The notes below the pieces were generated by a model. The model saw only the letters and a program-made list of their open reading frames with translations. It had not been told where the DNA came from and made no database searches. Of a stretch of 64,000 nucleotides of DNA, positions 44,588 to 54,561 are shown in pieces. Each line of letters begins with the position of its first letter. The stretch's first letter is position 1. The translations under genes were made by a program, and so were the position numbers. The DNA comes from Pseudomonas sp. B21-028 (lineage in GTDB: Bacteria; Pseudomonadota; Gammaproteobacteria; Pseudomonadales; Pseudomonadaceae): NCBI RefSeq assembly GCF_024749045.1, contig NZ_CP087184.1, positions 1,054,001 through 1,118,000 of the forward strand, read 5' to 3'.

Positions 44588-44794
44588 ATCGCGAGCAGGC
44601 TCGCTCCCACAGGAGATCTGCGGTGAATGCACTATTCGGGACACAGCAGATCCTTTGTGGGAGCGGGCTTGCTCGCGAAGGCGTCGTGTCAGTCAGGCAT
44701 CCATCAACTGATACACCGCTATCGCGGGCAAGCCCGCTCCCACAAGATCGGACACACCGCAGATCCACTGTGGGAGCGAGCCTGCTCGCGATAG
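44588..44794. repeat. Cluster of four REP units
   Basis: Alternating units at 44588-44611, 44655-44680, 44720-44744 and 44769-44794 occupy the gap between the convergent doeD and phosphatase genes. Confidence 0.9.
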
Positions 44795-44823
44795 CGGTCT
44801 ACCAGAGTCGGTGAAGCCCGCCC

Positions 44824-46716
44824 TCAACGCGGCCCCAGCATCCGCGTTGGCGACTTGCCGTTGGCGTTGTGCTGGTAGATCTGCGTCGGCTGGCCTTGCT
44901 CATTGAAAAACACTTGCCCGATCCCGGCCGAGTTCCACAAGCGCTCACCCGCCTCGGCGTGTTCCGGGGTGTGGGGAACGATGCGCATGCGTCGGCGCTG
45001 GGTGAACCAGTTCAGGGGCGAGCGTGGGGCGTAGAGCCAGCGGTTCAGGCGGTCGAACCATTCCAGCAGCGCCGGCGGAAATTCATTCTTGATGCCACTG
45101 CTGGTGATCTGCCAGATCCGCGGGCCACCTTTGCGATGGGGGATCAACACTTCGTAGACGAAGGAATAATGCACATCCCCTGACAGCACCACGTAGTTAC
45201 CCGGTGTCCGCGAGTGTCGGAAAATGTTCAGGATCACCTGGGCCGCGCCGCGGTGGGCCATCCAGTTTTCCGCGTCCACCAGCAGTGGATAACCACACCA
45301 ACTGAACACCCGCTGCACGGTTTCGATCAGCTTTACCCCGAAGATCGGGGCCGGCGAAACGATGATCGCCGAAGGGTGGTCCAGCAGTTCCTGTTGCAGT
45401 TCGCTCAGGGCTTCCCAGTCCAGCAGACCTGAGGGATGCCTGAGGTTGCGTTCGCTGCGCCAGCGACGGGTACGGGTATCGAGCACCACCAGGGCCGGGG
45501 TGCTGGGCAACACGTAGTGCCACTGCTGGAAGCCCAGCAAGGTATCGATCAGGGTGTCCTGGGGCCCGCTGTCGAGGTAGCGGTCCCGTGCAGTGTCGCT
45601 CAGGGCCACGGTCTGGCGGACCACATCCTCGAACGCATCCGGGTTGTTGCCCCAGCCCTGGCAGAGCATGTAGGCGATCAGCGCGTTGCCGATGATGCGT
45701 TTGGAGAACGGATGGCCGTAGGCCGTTTCTTCCCACTGCGCGGACAGATTCCAGTCATCGGTAATGTCGTGATCGTCGAAGATCATCAGGCTCGACAGGT
45801 GCGCGAACACCCGCGCCACGCCACCCAGTCCGGTCCTGAAGCCATCGATGCGTTGCTGTTCCAACGCGTAGCGCTGGCGTCGCTCGGCGGTCAGCTCGGG
45901 TGGCTGCGGGTCGATCAGCGTCCAAGGCACCGGCGACCAGACCAGCAGATACATCGCCATGACCTCGGCGAAGGTCACCAGATGATTGTCGGCACTGCTG
46001 CTGGTGAAAATCGGCTTGCGCGCGCCACCGAAAAATCGCTCGCGCAGGGTTTCGTTGCTTTCCAGGGCCGGCAACAGATCGGCGCGATGGTAGTAGCTGG
46101 CCGGGTGTCGATAGAGCCGGGCGCTGTCTTCCACCACCGCACCGTCCAGGCACTCCTCGAACAGCCCCAGCCGCTCGATCAGCGCATGAATCGCCCGCAG
46201 CATCGGCCCGGCCACGTCATCGGCGTAGACTTGATCGCCACTCATCATCAACAACGCCGGCCGTTGCTCAGGCGTCTGGGCGAGCAACCGGTCGACACAG
46301 AGCAAACCGTCGTTGGCCGGATGATGAGGCTTGCGACACGAGCCGTGGACCAGTTGCCCGATACGCGAGTGCAGCACGAAGTTCGGCCGTTTCGCCTCGC
46401 CATACAGCAGGTGCGGCGCCCACTCGGCGATGGGCGCGCCGTCCACCAGGAGGTCGTATTCAAGCGCGACGTCCTGGGGCAATGGCTGGTCGAGCCGGAC
46501 ATCGATCAGGTGCACAAACGCTTGCTGGCCCACTGGCACCACTGTGCAGCGGTCGGTATCCAGCGCCAGATCGACCACACCCTCCACCCGCAACGTCAAT
46601 GCCAGCGGCCGCGTCCCCACCAGCCACATCACCAGCCGCGTGGGCTCCAGCCGCCGTAGCAGCGGGCCGACCAGGACGGGGGGCAGGGCAGTGGAGATAT
46701 CAGCGGTGGACGGCAT
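44824..46716 (-). CDS. PhoD-like metallophosphatase
   Basis: A 630-residue protein with the PhoD-like calcineurin-type phosphatase core: LMMSGDQVYADDVAG (metal ligands Asp), MIFDDHDITDDWNLS, and VVLSGDVHYSFVYE (metal-binding His). An N-terminal beta-rich domain precedes it. No signal peptide is visible, unlike secreted PhoD alkaline phosphatases, so it may act in the cytoplasm. Substrate unknown. Stands alone. Confidence 0.85.
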   Translation of the reverse strand: MPSTADISTALPPVLVGPLLRRLEPTRLVMWLVGTRPLALTLRVEGVVDLALDTDRCTVVPVGQQAFVHLIDVRLDQPLPQDVALEYDLLVDGAPIAEWAPHLLYGEAKRPNFVLHSRIGQLVHGSCRKPHHPANDGLLCVDRLLAQTPEQRPALLMMSGDQVYADDVAGPMLRAIHALIERLGLFEECLDGAVVEDSARLYRHPASYYHRADLLPALESNETLRERFFGGARKPIFTSSSADNHLVTFAEVMAMYLLVWSPVPWTLIDPQPPELTAERRQRYALEQQRIDGFRTGLGGVARVFAHLSSLMIFDDHDITDDWNLSAQWEETAYGHPFSKRIIGNALIAYMLCQGWGNNPDAFEDVVRQTVALSDTARDRYLDSGPQDTLIDTLLGFQQWHYVLPSTPALVVLDTRTRRWRSERNLRHPSGLLDWEALSELQQELLDHPSAIIVSPAPIFGVKLIETVQRVFSWCGYPLLVDAENWMAHRGAAQVILNIFRHSRTPGNYVVLSGDVHYSFVYEVLIPHRKGGPRIWQITSSGIKNEFPPALLEWFDRLNRWLYAPRSPLNWFTQRRRMRIVPHTPEHAEAGERLWNSAGIGQVFFNEQGQPTQIYQHNANGKSPTRMLGPR

Positions 46717-46798
46717 GCGTGGGTAAGGCTCTGGTTCAGAACGAGGAGGGGATCATAACGCAATGCGCTTTGGCACTGAGGGATAGGGAGATACACCT

Positions 46799-46920
46799 CT
46801 TGTGGCGAGGGGATTTATCCCCGTTGGGCTAGCAGCCCCAACCAAACTACGAACGTGTCGCACATTCATGAATGAGGGCTGCTTTGCAGCCCAGCGGGGA
46901 TAAATCCCCTCGCCACAAGA
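46799..46920. repeat. Long inverted repeat of the TTGTGGCGAGGGG family
   Basis: Left arm begins TTGTGGCGAGGGGATTTATC at 46801 and continues through GGGCT-GCAGCCC; the right arm ends GATAAATCCCCTCGCCACAA. The middle (about 45 bases) is unique. Same family as 14545-14706 and 31548-31579. Confidence 0.85.
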
Positions 46921-46947
46921 GCGGTGGCCAGTCGATCAGTAGTACGG

Positions 46948-47958
<1,011 letters not shown>

Positions 47959-48125
47959 TTATTTGTCTTTATCGTACCGGCTCATTCAACCCCGGCGTAC
48001 AGCGGACAAGGACAAGTCTAGGGGAAAAAACGCCGGCTGCAGGATGCCTGGCCACGAGAGGGGCGTCCGGTATCTGCTAGGCTATGCCGTCAGAATCGAG
48101 ACGCCTTGACCCCGGTTTGCAGGCC

Positions 48126-48376
48126 ATGAAGACCACCAAAAGTGAAGACTTTGAAGATGCCCTGAAAGGGCAGCAGGGCGTTATCTTCTTCAAGGGCTTC
48201 TGGCGACGGGCAAATGAAACCACGGCCGGTCGCAGTGGGGACCACGTTGACTTATGGAATGGCCGGCGCCTGACGGATTGGATGAGCTACGTGCGTATAC
48301 AGATGGGTTTTTCGATCGAAGGTACGTTTTCGGATTTCCATGACTCCAAGTACATAGGGTCTGGAGGGGCATATGA
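48126..48376 (+). pseudogene. Remnant of a type VI secretion amidase effector (Tae4-like)
   Basis: The frame from ATG 48126 encodes DALKGQQGVIFFKGFW, SGDHVDLWNGRRLTDW and EGTFSDFHDS, which resemble the C-terminal part of Tae4-type peptidoglycan amidases including the catalytic-type His in GDHVDLWNG. The N-terminal half with the catalytic Cys is absent. After about 48350 the frame loses similarity; shifting back one base gives VHRVWRGI and a TGA (48374-48376) overlapping the next ATG, so a one-base deletion is likely. Family assignment is from memory of the motif. Confidence 0.6.
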
Positions 48377-48435
48377 ACGTCATCAAGGGAGCGTTGTTTG
48401 TCCTCCTTATCATTGCTCTTGCAGCGGCGCCCTGA
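48373..48435 (+). pseudogene. Truncated immunity-protein start (signal peptide only)
   Basis: A good ribosome site (GGAGGGG) and ATG encode only 20 residues, MNVIKGALFVLLIIALAAAP, followed by TGA. This is a typical Sec signal peptide with nothing after it. The position, overlapping the effector stop by ATGA, suits a periplasmic Tai4-type immunity gene cut off by the hairpin and aceE end. A real short peptide is possible but less likely. Confidence 0.5.
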
Positions 48436-48453
48436 GGGGCGCCGCTGCAAGGC
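48418..48453 (-). terminator. Hairpin at the 3' end of the aceE-like gene
   Basis: Perfect 15-base arms CTTGCAGCGGCGCCC / GGGCGCCGCTGCAAG, 7 bases beyond the aceE-like stop. It lacks a clear T run, so it may terminate weakly or protect the 3' end of the transcript. Confidence 0.6.
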
Positions 48454-48459
48454 TGAGAC

Positions 48460-51129
48460 TCACACCTTTGCAGGGTTCTGCTTTTGCGGATCAATGCCGT
48501 AAAGCCTGATCGCCTCGGCTACTTTTTCCCGGGATATTTTTCCGTCGTCGGCCAGGGCCTTCAACGCCGCGAGAGCGATGAAGTGCCGATCAACTTCGAA
48601 AAATCTGCGCAGCGATTCGCGGGTATCCGATTGGCCGAAACCGTCGGTGCCCAGGGCCACGAAGCGTCGATTGGGGACGAATGGGCGTATCTGGTCGGCG
48701 AATATCTTCATGTAGTCAGTCGCGACCACTACCGGGCCCTGTTTGTCTTGCAGGCAACTTTCCACGTAACCGATACGCGGCGCATGCTCGGGATGCAGCA
48801 GGTTCCAGCGTTCAGCTTCCTGCCCGTCGCGACGCAGTTCGGTCAGGCTGGTCACGCTCCAGACTTCGCTGCTAACGCCGAAGTCCTGTTCCAGCAACTG
48901 AGCGGCCGCGACCACTTCCTGGAGAATCGAGCCACAGCCCATCAGTTGGACATGCTTGTCCTCGACCGCTTTTTCAGGCGCCGAGAGCCGGTACATGCCC
49001 TTGAGGATGCCTTGCTCGACGCCTTCCGGCATCGCTGGATGGGCGTAGTTTTCGTTCAGCACGGTGATGTAATAGAAGATGTCTTCGTTTTCGGCATACA
49101 TCCGCCGCATACCGTCCTGGATGATCACGGCCAGTTCATAGGCGTAGGTGGGATCATAGGACACGCAGCACGGGATGGTCGACGACAGCACATGACTGTG
49201 ACCATCGTCATGTTGCAGGCCTTCACCCATTAGCGTGGTCCTGCCGGAGGTGGCGCCGAGCAGGAAGCCGCGGGCGCGTGCGTCACCTGCCGCCCAGGCG
49301 AGGTCGCCGACGCGCTGGAAGCCAAACATCGAATAGAAGATGTAGAAGGGCACCGTCATCACGCCGTGGGTGCTGTAGGACGTACTGGCGGCAATCCATG
49401 AAGAAATCCCGCCGGACTCGTTCAGTCCCTCCTGCATGATCTGGCCATCCCGGGCTTCTTTGTAATAGCTCAACTGGCCGGCGTCTTGAGGTGTATACAG
49501 CTGGCCCACGTGGGAATGAATACCGATCTGGCGGAACAGGCTTTCCATGCCAAAGGTGCGTGATTCGTCCGGGACAATGGGCACGATCAGCTTGCCGATG
49601 TTCGGATCCTTGAGCAACGTGCCGAGGATGCGCACGAATGCCATGGTGGTGGAGATTGCCCGTTCGCCAGTGCCTTTGAGCTGTGTGTCCAGGGTAGACA
49701 GAGGGGGAACCTGCAATGGCGCCACAGCATTGAAGCGTGCCGGGATGTAGCCGCCCAATTGGTTGCGCCTGGCTTGCAGGTAAAGGGCCTCGACGCTGTC
49801 CGCCGCTGGCTTGAGGTAAGGCATGTCGCCCAGTTGGTCATCGGTGAGGTCCAGTCCGAACCGATCCCTGAACGCCTTGACCGCGTCGTCGCCCATTTTC
49901 TTGAGTTGGTGATTGATATTCTGGCCTTCACCGGCTTCGCCCATGCCGAAACCCTTCACGGTCTTGGCCAGGATGACGGTCGGCCCGCCGGTATGGCGCA
50001 TGGCAGCGGCATAGGCGTTGTGGACTTTCTCCGGATCGTGGCCGCCGCGAGACAGCTTCCAGATATCGTCATCGCTCAAGTCGCTGACCAGTTCCAGCAA
50101 CTCCGGGTACTTTCCAAAGAAGTGCTCGCGCACATAGGCGCCGTTCTGGGACTTGTAGTTCTGGTAGTCGCCGTCCACGCACTCCATCATCCGCTGGCGC
50201 AGCAAGCCGCTCTTGTCCTTTTCCAGCAAGGCATCCCAGCCGCTGCCCCAGATCACCTTGATCACATTCCAGCCGGCCGCCCGGTACAGGCTTTCGAATT
50301 CCTGAATCACCTTGCTGTTGCCGCGCACCGGGCCGTCCAGGCGTTGCAGATTGCAGTTGACGACAAAGATGATGTTGTCGAGCTTCTCCCGGCCCGCCAG
50401 TGAAATCGCCGCCAGCGATTCCGGCTGGTCCATTTCACCGTCACCGAGGAAGGCCCAGACCTTGCGCCCCTGGTGTTCCTTCAGGCCGCGATCCTCCAGA
50501 TAGCGCATGAATCGCGCCTGGTATGCGGCCGTGATGGGACCGAGCCCCATGGACACCGTCGGGAATTGCCAGAAGTCCGGCATCAGCCGTGGATGCGGAT
50601 AGGACGAGACCCCATCGCGATCAGTCTCGCGACGGAAGTTATCCAACTGATCCTCGCTCAGGCGTCCTTCCAGGTAGGCGCGTGCATAGATGCCGGGCGA
50701 GGAGTGGCCTTGGATGTACACCATGTCACCGGCGAACTGCTCGGTTCGGCCACGGAAAAAATGTTCGAAGCCGACATCGTACAAAACCGCCGCCGACGCG
50801 TAGGACGCGATATGCCCGCCCACGTTCGAATGTTTGCCGGCGCGCAGCACCATGGCCAGCGCGTTCCAGCGGATGTAGGCGTTGATCCGGCGTTCCACGG
50901 TCAGGTCGCCGGGGTAAGGTTGCTGGCGATCGACCGGGATTGTATTGACGTAGGGCGTCGTCACGCGACCGTAGAAATCACCGTGGCGGTTGGCGTCGAA
51001 ATCAAGCATCTGATCGATCAGGTAGTGGGCGCGAGGGCGCCCTTCGACACTCGCCACCGATTCAATGGATTCGAGCCATTCGCGAGTCTCTTGTGGATCC
51101 TCGTCGAGAAACATGGATTGTTGTGCCAT
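48460..51129 (-). CDS. aceE: Homodimeric pyruvate dehydrogenase E1 component
   Basis: Full-length AceE-type 2-oxoacid dehydrogenase E1 (889 residues): thiamine-diphosphate motif GDGEMDQPESLAAISLAGREKLDNIIFVVNCNLQ with the RLDGPVRGNSK segment, KTVKGFGMGEAGEGQN, RTFGMESLFRQIGI, SGRTTLMGEGLQHDDGHSH and the C-terminal ALGTDGFGQSDTR. It decarboxylates pyruvate (or, as in MdeB, 2-oxobutyrate) and hands the acyl group to E2. No aceF lies nearby, unlike the standard aceEF pair, so this is probably a second copy. It is divergent from a MarR regulator with a strong operator-like palindrome. Confidence 0.9.
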   Translation of the reverse strand: MAQQSMFLDEDPQETREWLESIESVASVEGRPRAHYLIDQMLDFDANRHGDFYGRVTTPYVNTIPVDRQQPYPGDLTVERRINAYIRWNALAMVLRAGKHSNVGGHIASYASAAVLYDVGFEHFFRGRTEQFAGDMVYIQGHSSPGIYARAYLEGRLSEDQLDNFRRETDRDGVSSYPHPRLMPDFWQFPTVSMGLGPITAAYQARFMRYLEDRGLKEHQGRKVWAFLGDGEMDQPESLAAISLAGREKLDNIIFVVNCNLQRLDGPVRGNSKVIQEFESLYRAAGWNVIKVIWGSGWDALLEKDKSGLLRQRMMECVDGDYQNYKSQNGAYVREHFFGKYPELLELVSDLSDDDIWKLSRGGHDPEKVHNAYAAAMRHTGGPTVILAKTVKGFGMGEAGEGQNINHQLKKMGDDAVKAFRDRFGLDLTDDQLGDMPYLKPAADSVEALYLQARRNQLGGYIPARFNAVAPLQVPPLSTLDTQLKGTGERAISTTMAFVRILGTLLKDPNIGKLIVPIVPDESRTFGMESLFRQIGIHSHVGQLYTPQDAGQLSYYKEARDGQIMQEGLNESGGISSWIAASTSYSTHGVMTVPFYIFYSMFGFQRVGDLAWAAGDARARGFLLGATSGRTTLMGEGLQHDDGHSHVLSSTIPCCVSYDPTYAYELAVIIQDGMRRMYAENEDIFYYITVLNENYAHPAMPEGVEQGILKGMYRLSAPEKAVEDKHVQLMGCGSILQEVVAAAQLLEQDFGVSSEVWSVTSLTELRRDGQEAERWNLLHPEHAPRIGYVESCLQDKQGPVVVATDYMKIFADQIRPFVPNRRFVALGTDGFGQSDTRESLRRFFEVDRHFIALAALKALADDGKISREKVAEAIRLYGIDPQKQNPAKV

Positions 51130-51218
51130 CGTTGTCGTCTCCTGGACAAGTGCTGCAGCACCGAGTCGTTTGGTGCCTGACTAAGGGGCGTGGGTCGACG
51201 CCAACCTTCGAGAATTTT

Positions 51219-51278
51219 GTAGTTGCAGTTGCAACTACGTGTGAGAACTTAGCCTGCCGCGCGCTACAATTGCAACTA
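51219..51278. promoter_or_regulatory. Candidate MarR operators in the aceE-marR gap
   Basis: GTAGTTGCAGTTGCAACTAC (51219-51238) has perfect 9-base arms. A second, less symmetrical copy CTACAATTGCAACTA lies at 51264-51278. The core TTGCA-N2-TGCAA recurs upstream of the aceE C-terminal paralogue. Confidence 0.7.
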
Positions 51279-51304
51279 AATCGATTTCCTAGAAAGGGTG
51301 TTGC

Positions 51305-51757
51305 ATGTCTTCCAGCGAGCCGGATACCTGGTTCAGATTCGTCAGGGCCCATCGTTGCCTGATCCGCGAAATCGAGCGTCGACTGGCGGCTGCCGGGTTG
51401 CCTGCCTACGCCTGGTACGACGCCTTATGGGGCCTGGAAAGCGGTCCGGACGGCGCACGCCGCATGAACGAGCTGGCCGATGTCATGGCCATTGAACGCT
51501 ACAACCTAACCCGCCTGGTGGACCGTCTGGAGGCGGAAGGCCTGGTCACCCGCAGCCGCGCCAGCGATGACGGTCGAGGGGCGTATGCCGCCATCACCGA
51601 GAGCGGAAAAACGTTGCGCAAGAAGATGTGGAAAATCTACGAAGGAGCGGTGGACGAATTGTTCCTGTCACAATTCGACGACGACCAGCAGCGGGTCTTC
51701 AGCCAAGCGCTGGAGCGTGCGGCCAATGCCGCGCGCAGCAGCGGTCGAACGAAATGA
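51305..51757 (+). CDS. MarR-family regulator
   Basis: A 150-residue winged-helix regulator with the MarR layout: RFVRAHRCLIREIERRLAAAGL, GPDGARRMNELADVMAIERYNLTRLVDRLEAEGLVTRS (recognition helix) and basic wing RASDDGRGAYAAITESG. Probably represses aceE and itself through the palindromes in the divergent gap and, by shared sites, the aceE-C-terminal/GST pair. Ligand unknown; MarR proteins often sense phenolics or oxidants. AAGGG precedes ATG. Confidence 0.9.
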   Translation: MSSSEPDTWFRFVRAHRCLIREIERRLAAAGLPAYAWYDALWGLESGPDGARRMNELADVMAIERYNLTRLVDRLEAEGLVTRSRASDDGRGAYAAITESGKTLRKKMWKIYEGAVDELFLSQFDDDQQRVFSQALERAANAARSSGRTK

Positions 51758-51787
51758 GCGCGAATTAGCCACATAAGCCACCAGGTT

Positions 51788-52888
51788 TCATTGCAGCAGG
51801 TAACGACTCATTGCCTGTTTGACGCATGCCTGTTCGATGACACCTTCCTGAGCCAGCGCTTGCAGCGCCAGCACCACGATCCAGTGCTTATCCACGGTTG
51901 GCGAAGAGGTCCCGGTCGAGTCGGCGCCAAGCGCAACGAACCGCGACGTGACGTGCGCGCCGATCTGATCGGCGACGTGCTGCGCGTAGCCCGTCACCGC
52001 GACGACCGGGCTGCTCCCTGAGCCCAGGCAATCGAGCAAATGCGCAGACCGCCTCGGCTTCTCGGGGTGCAGGCGATTCCAGCGTTGTGCTTTATCCGCG
52101 TCACGGGCCAGGCGGGTATAGCTGGGGCAACTCCACAATTCACTCGCGACACCCCAGTGCTCACCCAGCATGCGTGCTGCGCTCACCACCGACTGCAATG
52201 CCAACCCCGCGCCCAGCAAGCGAACCTGGGGTGCTCCGACATCCGTCTCGATCTCGGTGAGCTTGTACATTCCCTTGAGCGCCTGGCTCGCGCTGATGTT
52301 GTCGACGGGGCCGAGGAAGTCGTTGGGTTCATCGTGAAGCGCCATGTAATAGAAACCGTCGTTGCCTTCCACGTACAGGCTCTGCAGGGCGGCCAGGGCA
52401 ATGGCCTGCGCTTCGGCACCGCTGGCCGGGTCGAAGGGCAGGCATTGTGGGTTGGCCACCAGCCAGAGCGGCACCCAAGGATGAGCCCCCTTGGGCCATC
52501 GCGAGGGCAAGGTTTCGATGTCGTTGCACAAAATGCCCCGGTTGGCGGACTCGTTCGACAGCGCGCAAAGTTCGGCCGAGGTCGCCGAGCTGGTCAGGTA
52601 CAGCAGCGGTTTTTCGCTGGCGCGGGCGACGGGACTCAAACGCAAGGGCCAGGCACTGATGCGGGTGTGACAGTTCTCGACGTCCGGTTGTTTGTTGGCG
52701 CGGATCACCCAGACATGCCTGGCGGTTCCCGGGTCCCTCTCGAGGCGATTGGCGATGTCGATCATGGTGTAGAGCGGCGAGGAGAAACCATTCGCGTGCA
52801 GATCTGAAAGCGTTCGGATTTTATTGATGCAGGCCTGGGCGGCCAAGCGAGTCTCTGGTGTTTTATTGAAGTTGGCAAAGCCGATCAT
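51788..52888 (-). CDS. Stand-alone protein matching the C-terminal half of PDH E1
   Basis: A 366-residue protein matching only the C-terminal part of AceE. Parallel segments are FYYMALHDEP/FYYITVLNEN, ALKGMYKLTE/ILKGMYRLSA, VRLLGAGLALQSVV/VQLMGCGSILQEVV, KAQRWNRLHPEKPRR/EAERWNLLHPEHAPR and VAVTGYAQHVADQIGAHV/VVATDYMKIFADQIRPFV. The thiamine-binding N-terminal domain is absent, and the overall identity is modest, so it is not a recent duplicate. I chose ATG 52888 with GGAG upstream over one at 52966, which would cover the operator. It could modulate or assemble with the nearby E1. Function unknown. Confidence 0.75.
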   Translation of the reverse strand: MIGFANFNKTPETRLAAQACINKIRTLSDLHANGFSSPLYTMIDIANRLERDPGTARHVWVIRANKQPDVENCHTRISAWPLRLSPVARASEKPLLYLTSSATSAELCALSNESANRGILCNDIETLPSRWPKGAHPWVPLWLVANPQCLPFDPASGAEAQAIALAALQSLYVEGNDGFYYMALHDEPNDFLGPVDNISASQALKGMYKLTEIETDVGAPQVRLLGAGLALQSVVSAARMLGEHWGVASELWSCPSYTRLARDADKAQRWNRLHPEKPRRSAHLLDCLGSGSSPVVAVTGYAQHVADQIGAHVTSRFVALGADSTGTSSPTVDKHWIVVLALQALAQEGVIEQACVKQAMSRYLLQ

Positions 52889-52943
52889 TCCATAAGCTCC
52901 GTGCGTTCCGTCGTGCTTGCACCATACGGCACGGCTCAATATG

Positions 52944-52957
52944 ATTGCAAATGCAAT
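52944..52957. promoter_or_regulatory. Third MarR-like palindrome
   Basis: ATTGCAAATGCAAT, perfect 6-base arms, between the aceE C-terminal paralogue and the GST gene. Same core (TTGCA-N2-TGCAA) as the site at 51219-51238. Confidence 0.6.
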
Positions 52958-52983
52958 GAAATACACCCGAAATGGAGTTCCTC

Positions 52984-53622
52984 ATGACCACGGCTTCCCC
53001 CATCACGTTTTATACGGCTGATACGCCCAACGGGCAGAAAATCAGTATTTTCTTGAAAGAGGCAGGCATCAATTACGACGTGGTGAGGCTCAACCTGTCT
53101 GAAGGGCGACAGCATTCACCGCAATTCCTCGCCATAAACCCGAACGGGAAAATCCCCGCCATCGTGGATCATCAGGCCGGGGTCTCGGTGTTCGAATCCG
53201 GAGCCATTCTGGGTTACCTGTCGCAGAAGTACGCATGCCTGCAACCTGATACATCTGCTGAACAGCTTGCTGTTCAACAGTGGTTGTTCTTCCAGGTGGG
53301 GGCCATCGGCCCGATGCTGGGCCAGCTCTGGTGGTTCTTGCATGGCAGCATCACCCAGAATGAGGAAGCGATCGCTCGTTATCGCAAAGAAGCCTTGCGC
53401 CTGTATGGTGTGGTGGACAAGCAACTGGCCGAGCACCGTTACCTGGCGTGCAACGAGTACTCCATTGCGGATATCGCCGCGTTCCCCTGGTTGCGCACCT
53501 GCGAGGAGCTGGATCTGGATATCACCACCTTCACTCATGTGCTGCGCTGGCTGGACGCGATCGAGTCGCGTCCAGCCGTACAGGCCGGGCTTGCCGAGTC
53601 TCGAGATACGCCTTTCGGTTGA
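52984..53622 (+). CDS. YfcG-like (nu-class) glutathione transferase
   Basis: A 212-residue enzyme with an N-terminal thioredoxin fold and helical C-domain. Motifs TADTPNGQKISIFLKEAGI, NPNGKIPAIVDH, VFESGAILGYLSQKY and QQWLFFQVGAIGPMLGQ closely match E. coli YfcG, a GSH-dependent disulphide oxidoreductase. ATG 52984 follows GGAG (an ATG at 52972 is in frame). Divergent from the aceE C-terminal paralogue and sharing a MarR-like site with it. Confidence 0.88.
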   Translation: MTTASPITFYTADTPNGQKISIFLKEAGINYDVVRLNLSEGRQHSPQFLAINPNGKIPAIVDHQAGVSVFESGAILGYLSQKYACLQPDTSAEQLAVQQWLFFQVGAIGPMLGQLWWFLHGSITQNEEAIARYRKEALRLYGVVDKQLAEHRYLACNEYSIADIAAFPWLRTCEELDLDITTFTHVLRWLDAIESRPAVQAGLAESRDTPFG

Positions 53623-53832
53623 TGCCTTCCTGCTCGGGAACGAGCCGCCTGATCTGCAAGAAAAGGGTGGCTCCGCCGGAGTTTAATGTCATCGAGTCTC
53701 GCTTCATTCTGGGTCATCGGGTATGTAGTGGTTATTTGGCTTTACTACGAATTGATACTTGGATTGAATGCTTTCCATAACGCGATAACAGGACAACTAT
53801 ACAAAAGTAAATCCATAAAAAAGGGAATTTTT

Positions 53833-54561
53833 ATGAACGGTCAGACTATGAAAGGCAGGCGAGCCATAAATACAGGGTCTGAATTGGATGAAAGACTCAA
53901 AAGTACGTTTGAAAAATGCCTGCGGCCGCTGGACGGTTGCCATTATGCTTACTTCGTCATGTATAAAGGGCGAGAGGTAAGACCGAGGATTTTTTCCAAC
54001 TATCCCAAACGTTGGCTCGATGTGTATAAGGCCGAGAATTATCATCTTATCGATCCGGTCATCAAGCACGGCCTGAAATGCATAGCCCCTTTCTTCTGGC
54101 ATGAAGCGCTTGAGTCCAAGACATCAGATCAAGGACAGGCGGTTTTTGCTTCCTCGGAAAAATTCCAGATATCGGACGGATTCACGTTCAACTTGCATGA
54201 TGCCAATGGCTTGTTCGCTGCATTGAGCATCAGCAATACCGAGCGCCGCAAGGATTTCGAGCAGACCATGATGCGCAGGGCGGCAGAGATCCAGATGACG
54301 CTCATTCAGTTCCAGGATCGATTGACTGATTGTTTTTCCTTGAGCGAGTTGTTTCCGGAGTTGACTGAGGCCGGACTGTCGGACAGGGAGCTTGGGGTAT
54401 TGAAATGGGTTGTCATGGGCAAGGCCTACAGCGAAATCGCCGTCATTCACGCCATCTCCGTACGCACCGTGAAATTCCATATGGCGAACATTGTAGACAA
54501 GCTGCGCGTCTGCAACGCCAAGCAAGCCGTCTACAAGGCCGTCAGCCTGGGGCTGGTCTGA
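53833..54561 (+). CDS. LuxR-family acyl-homoserine-lactone receptor
   Basis: Quorum-sensing regulator of 242 residues. The autoinducer-binding domain keeps the invariant residues Trp61, Tyr65, Asp74, Pro75 and Trp89 (RWLDVYKAENYHLIDPV, FFWHE), and the C-terminal LuxR helix-turn-helix is complete (GLSDRELGVLKWVVMGKAYSEIAVIHAISVRTVKFHMANIVDKL). The upstream sequence is AT-rich compared with neighbours, suggesting acquisition by transfer. ATG 53833 lies behind AAGGGA. Its 3' end overlaps that of luxI by 31 bases in convergent orientation. Confidence 0.93.
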   Translation: MNGQTMKGRRAINTGSELDERLKSTFEKCLRPLDGCHYAYFVMYKGREVRPRIFSNYPKRWLDVYKAENYHLIDPVIKHGLKCIAPFFWHEALESKTSDQGQAVFASSEKFQISDGFTFNLHDANGLFAALSISNTERRKDFEQTMMRRAAEIQMTLIQFQDRLTDCFSLSELFPELTEAGLSDRELGVLKWVVMGKAYSEIAVIHAISVRTVKFHMANIVDKLRVCNAKQAVYKAVSLGLV

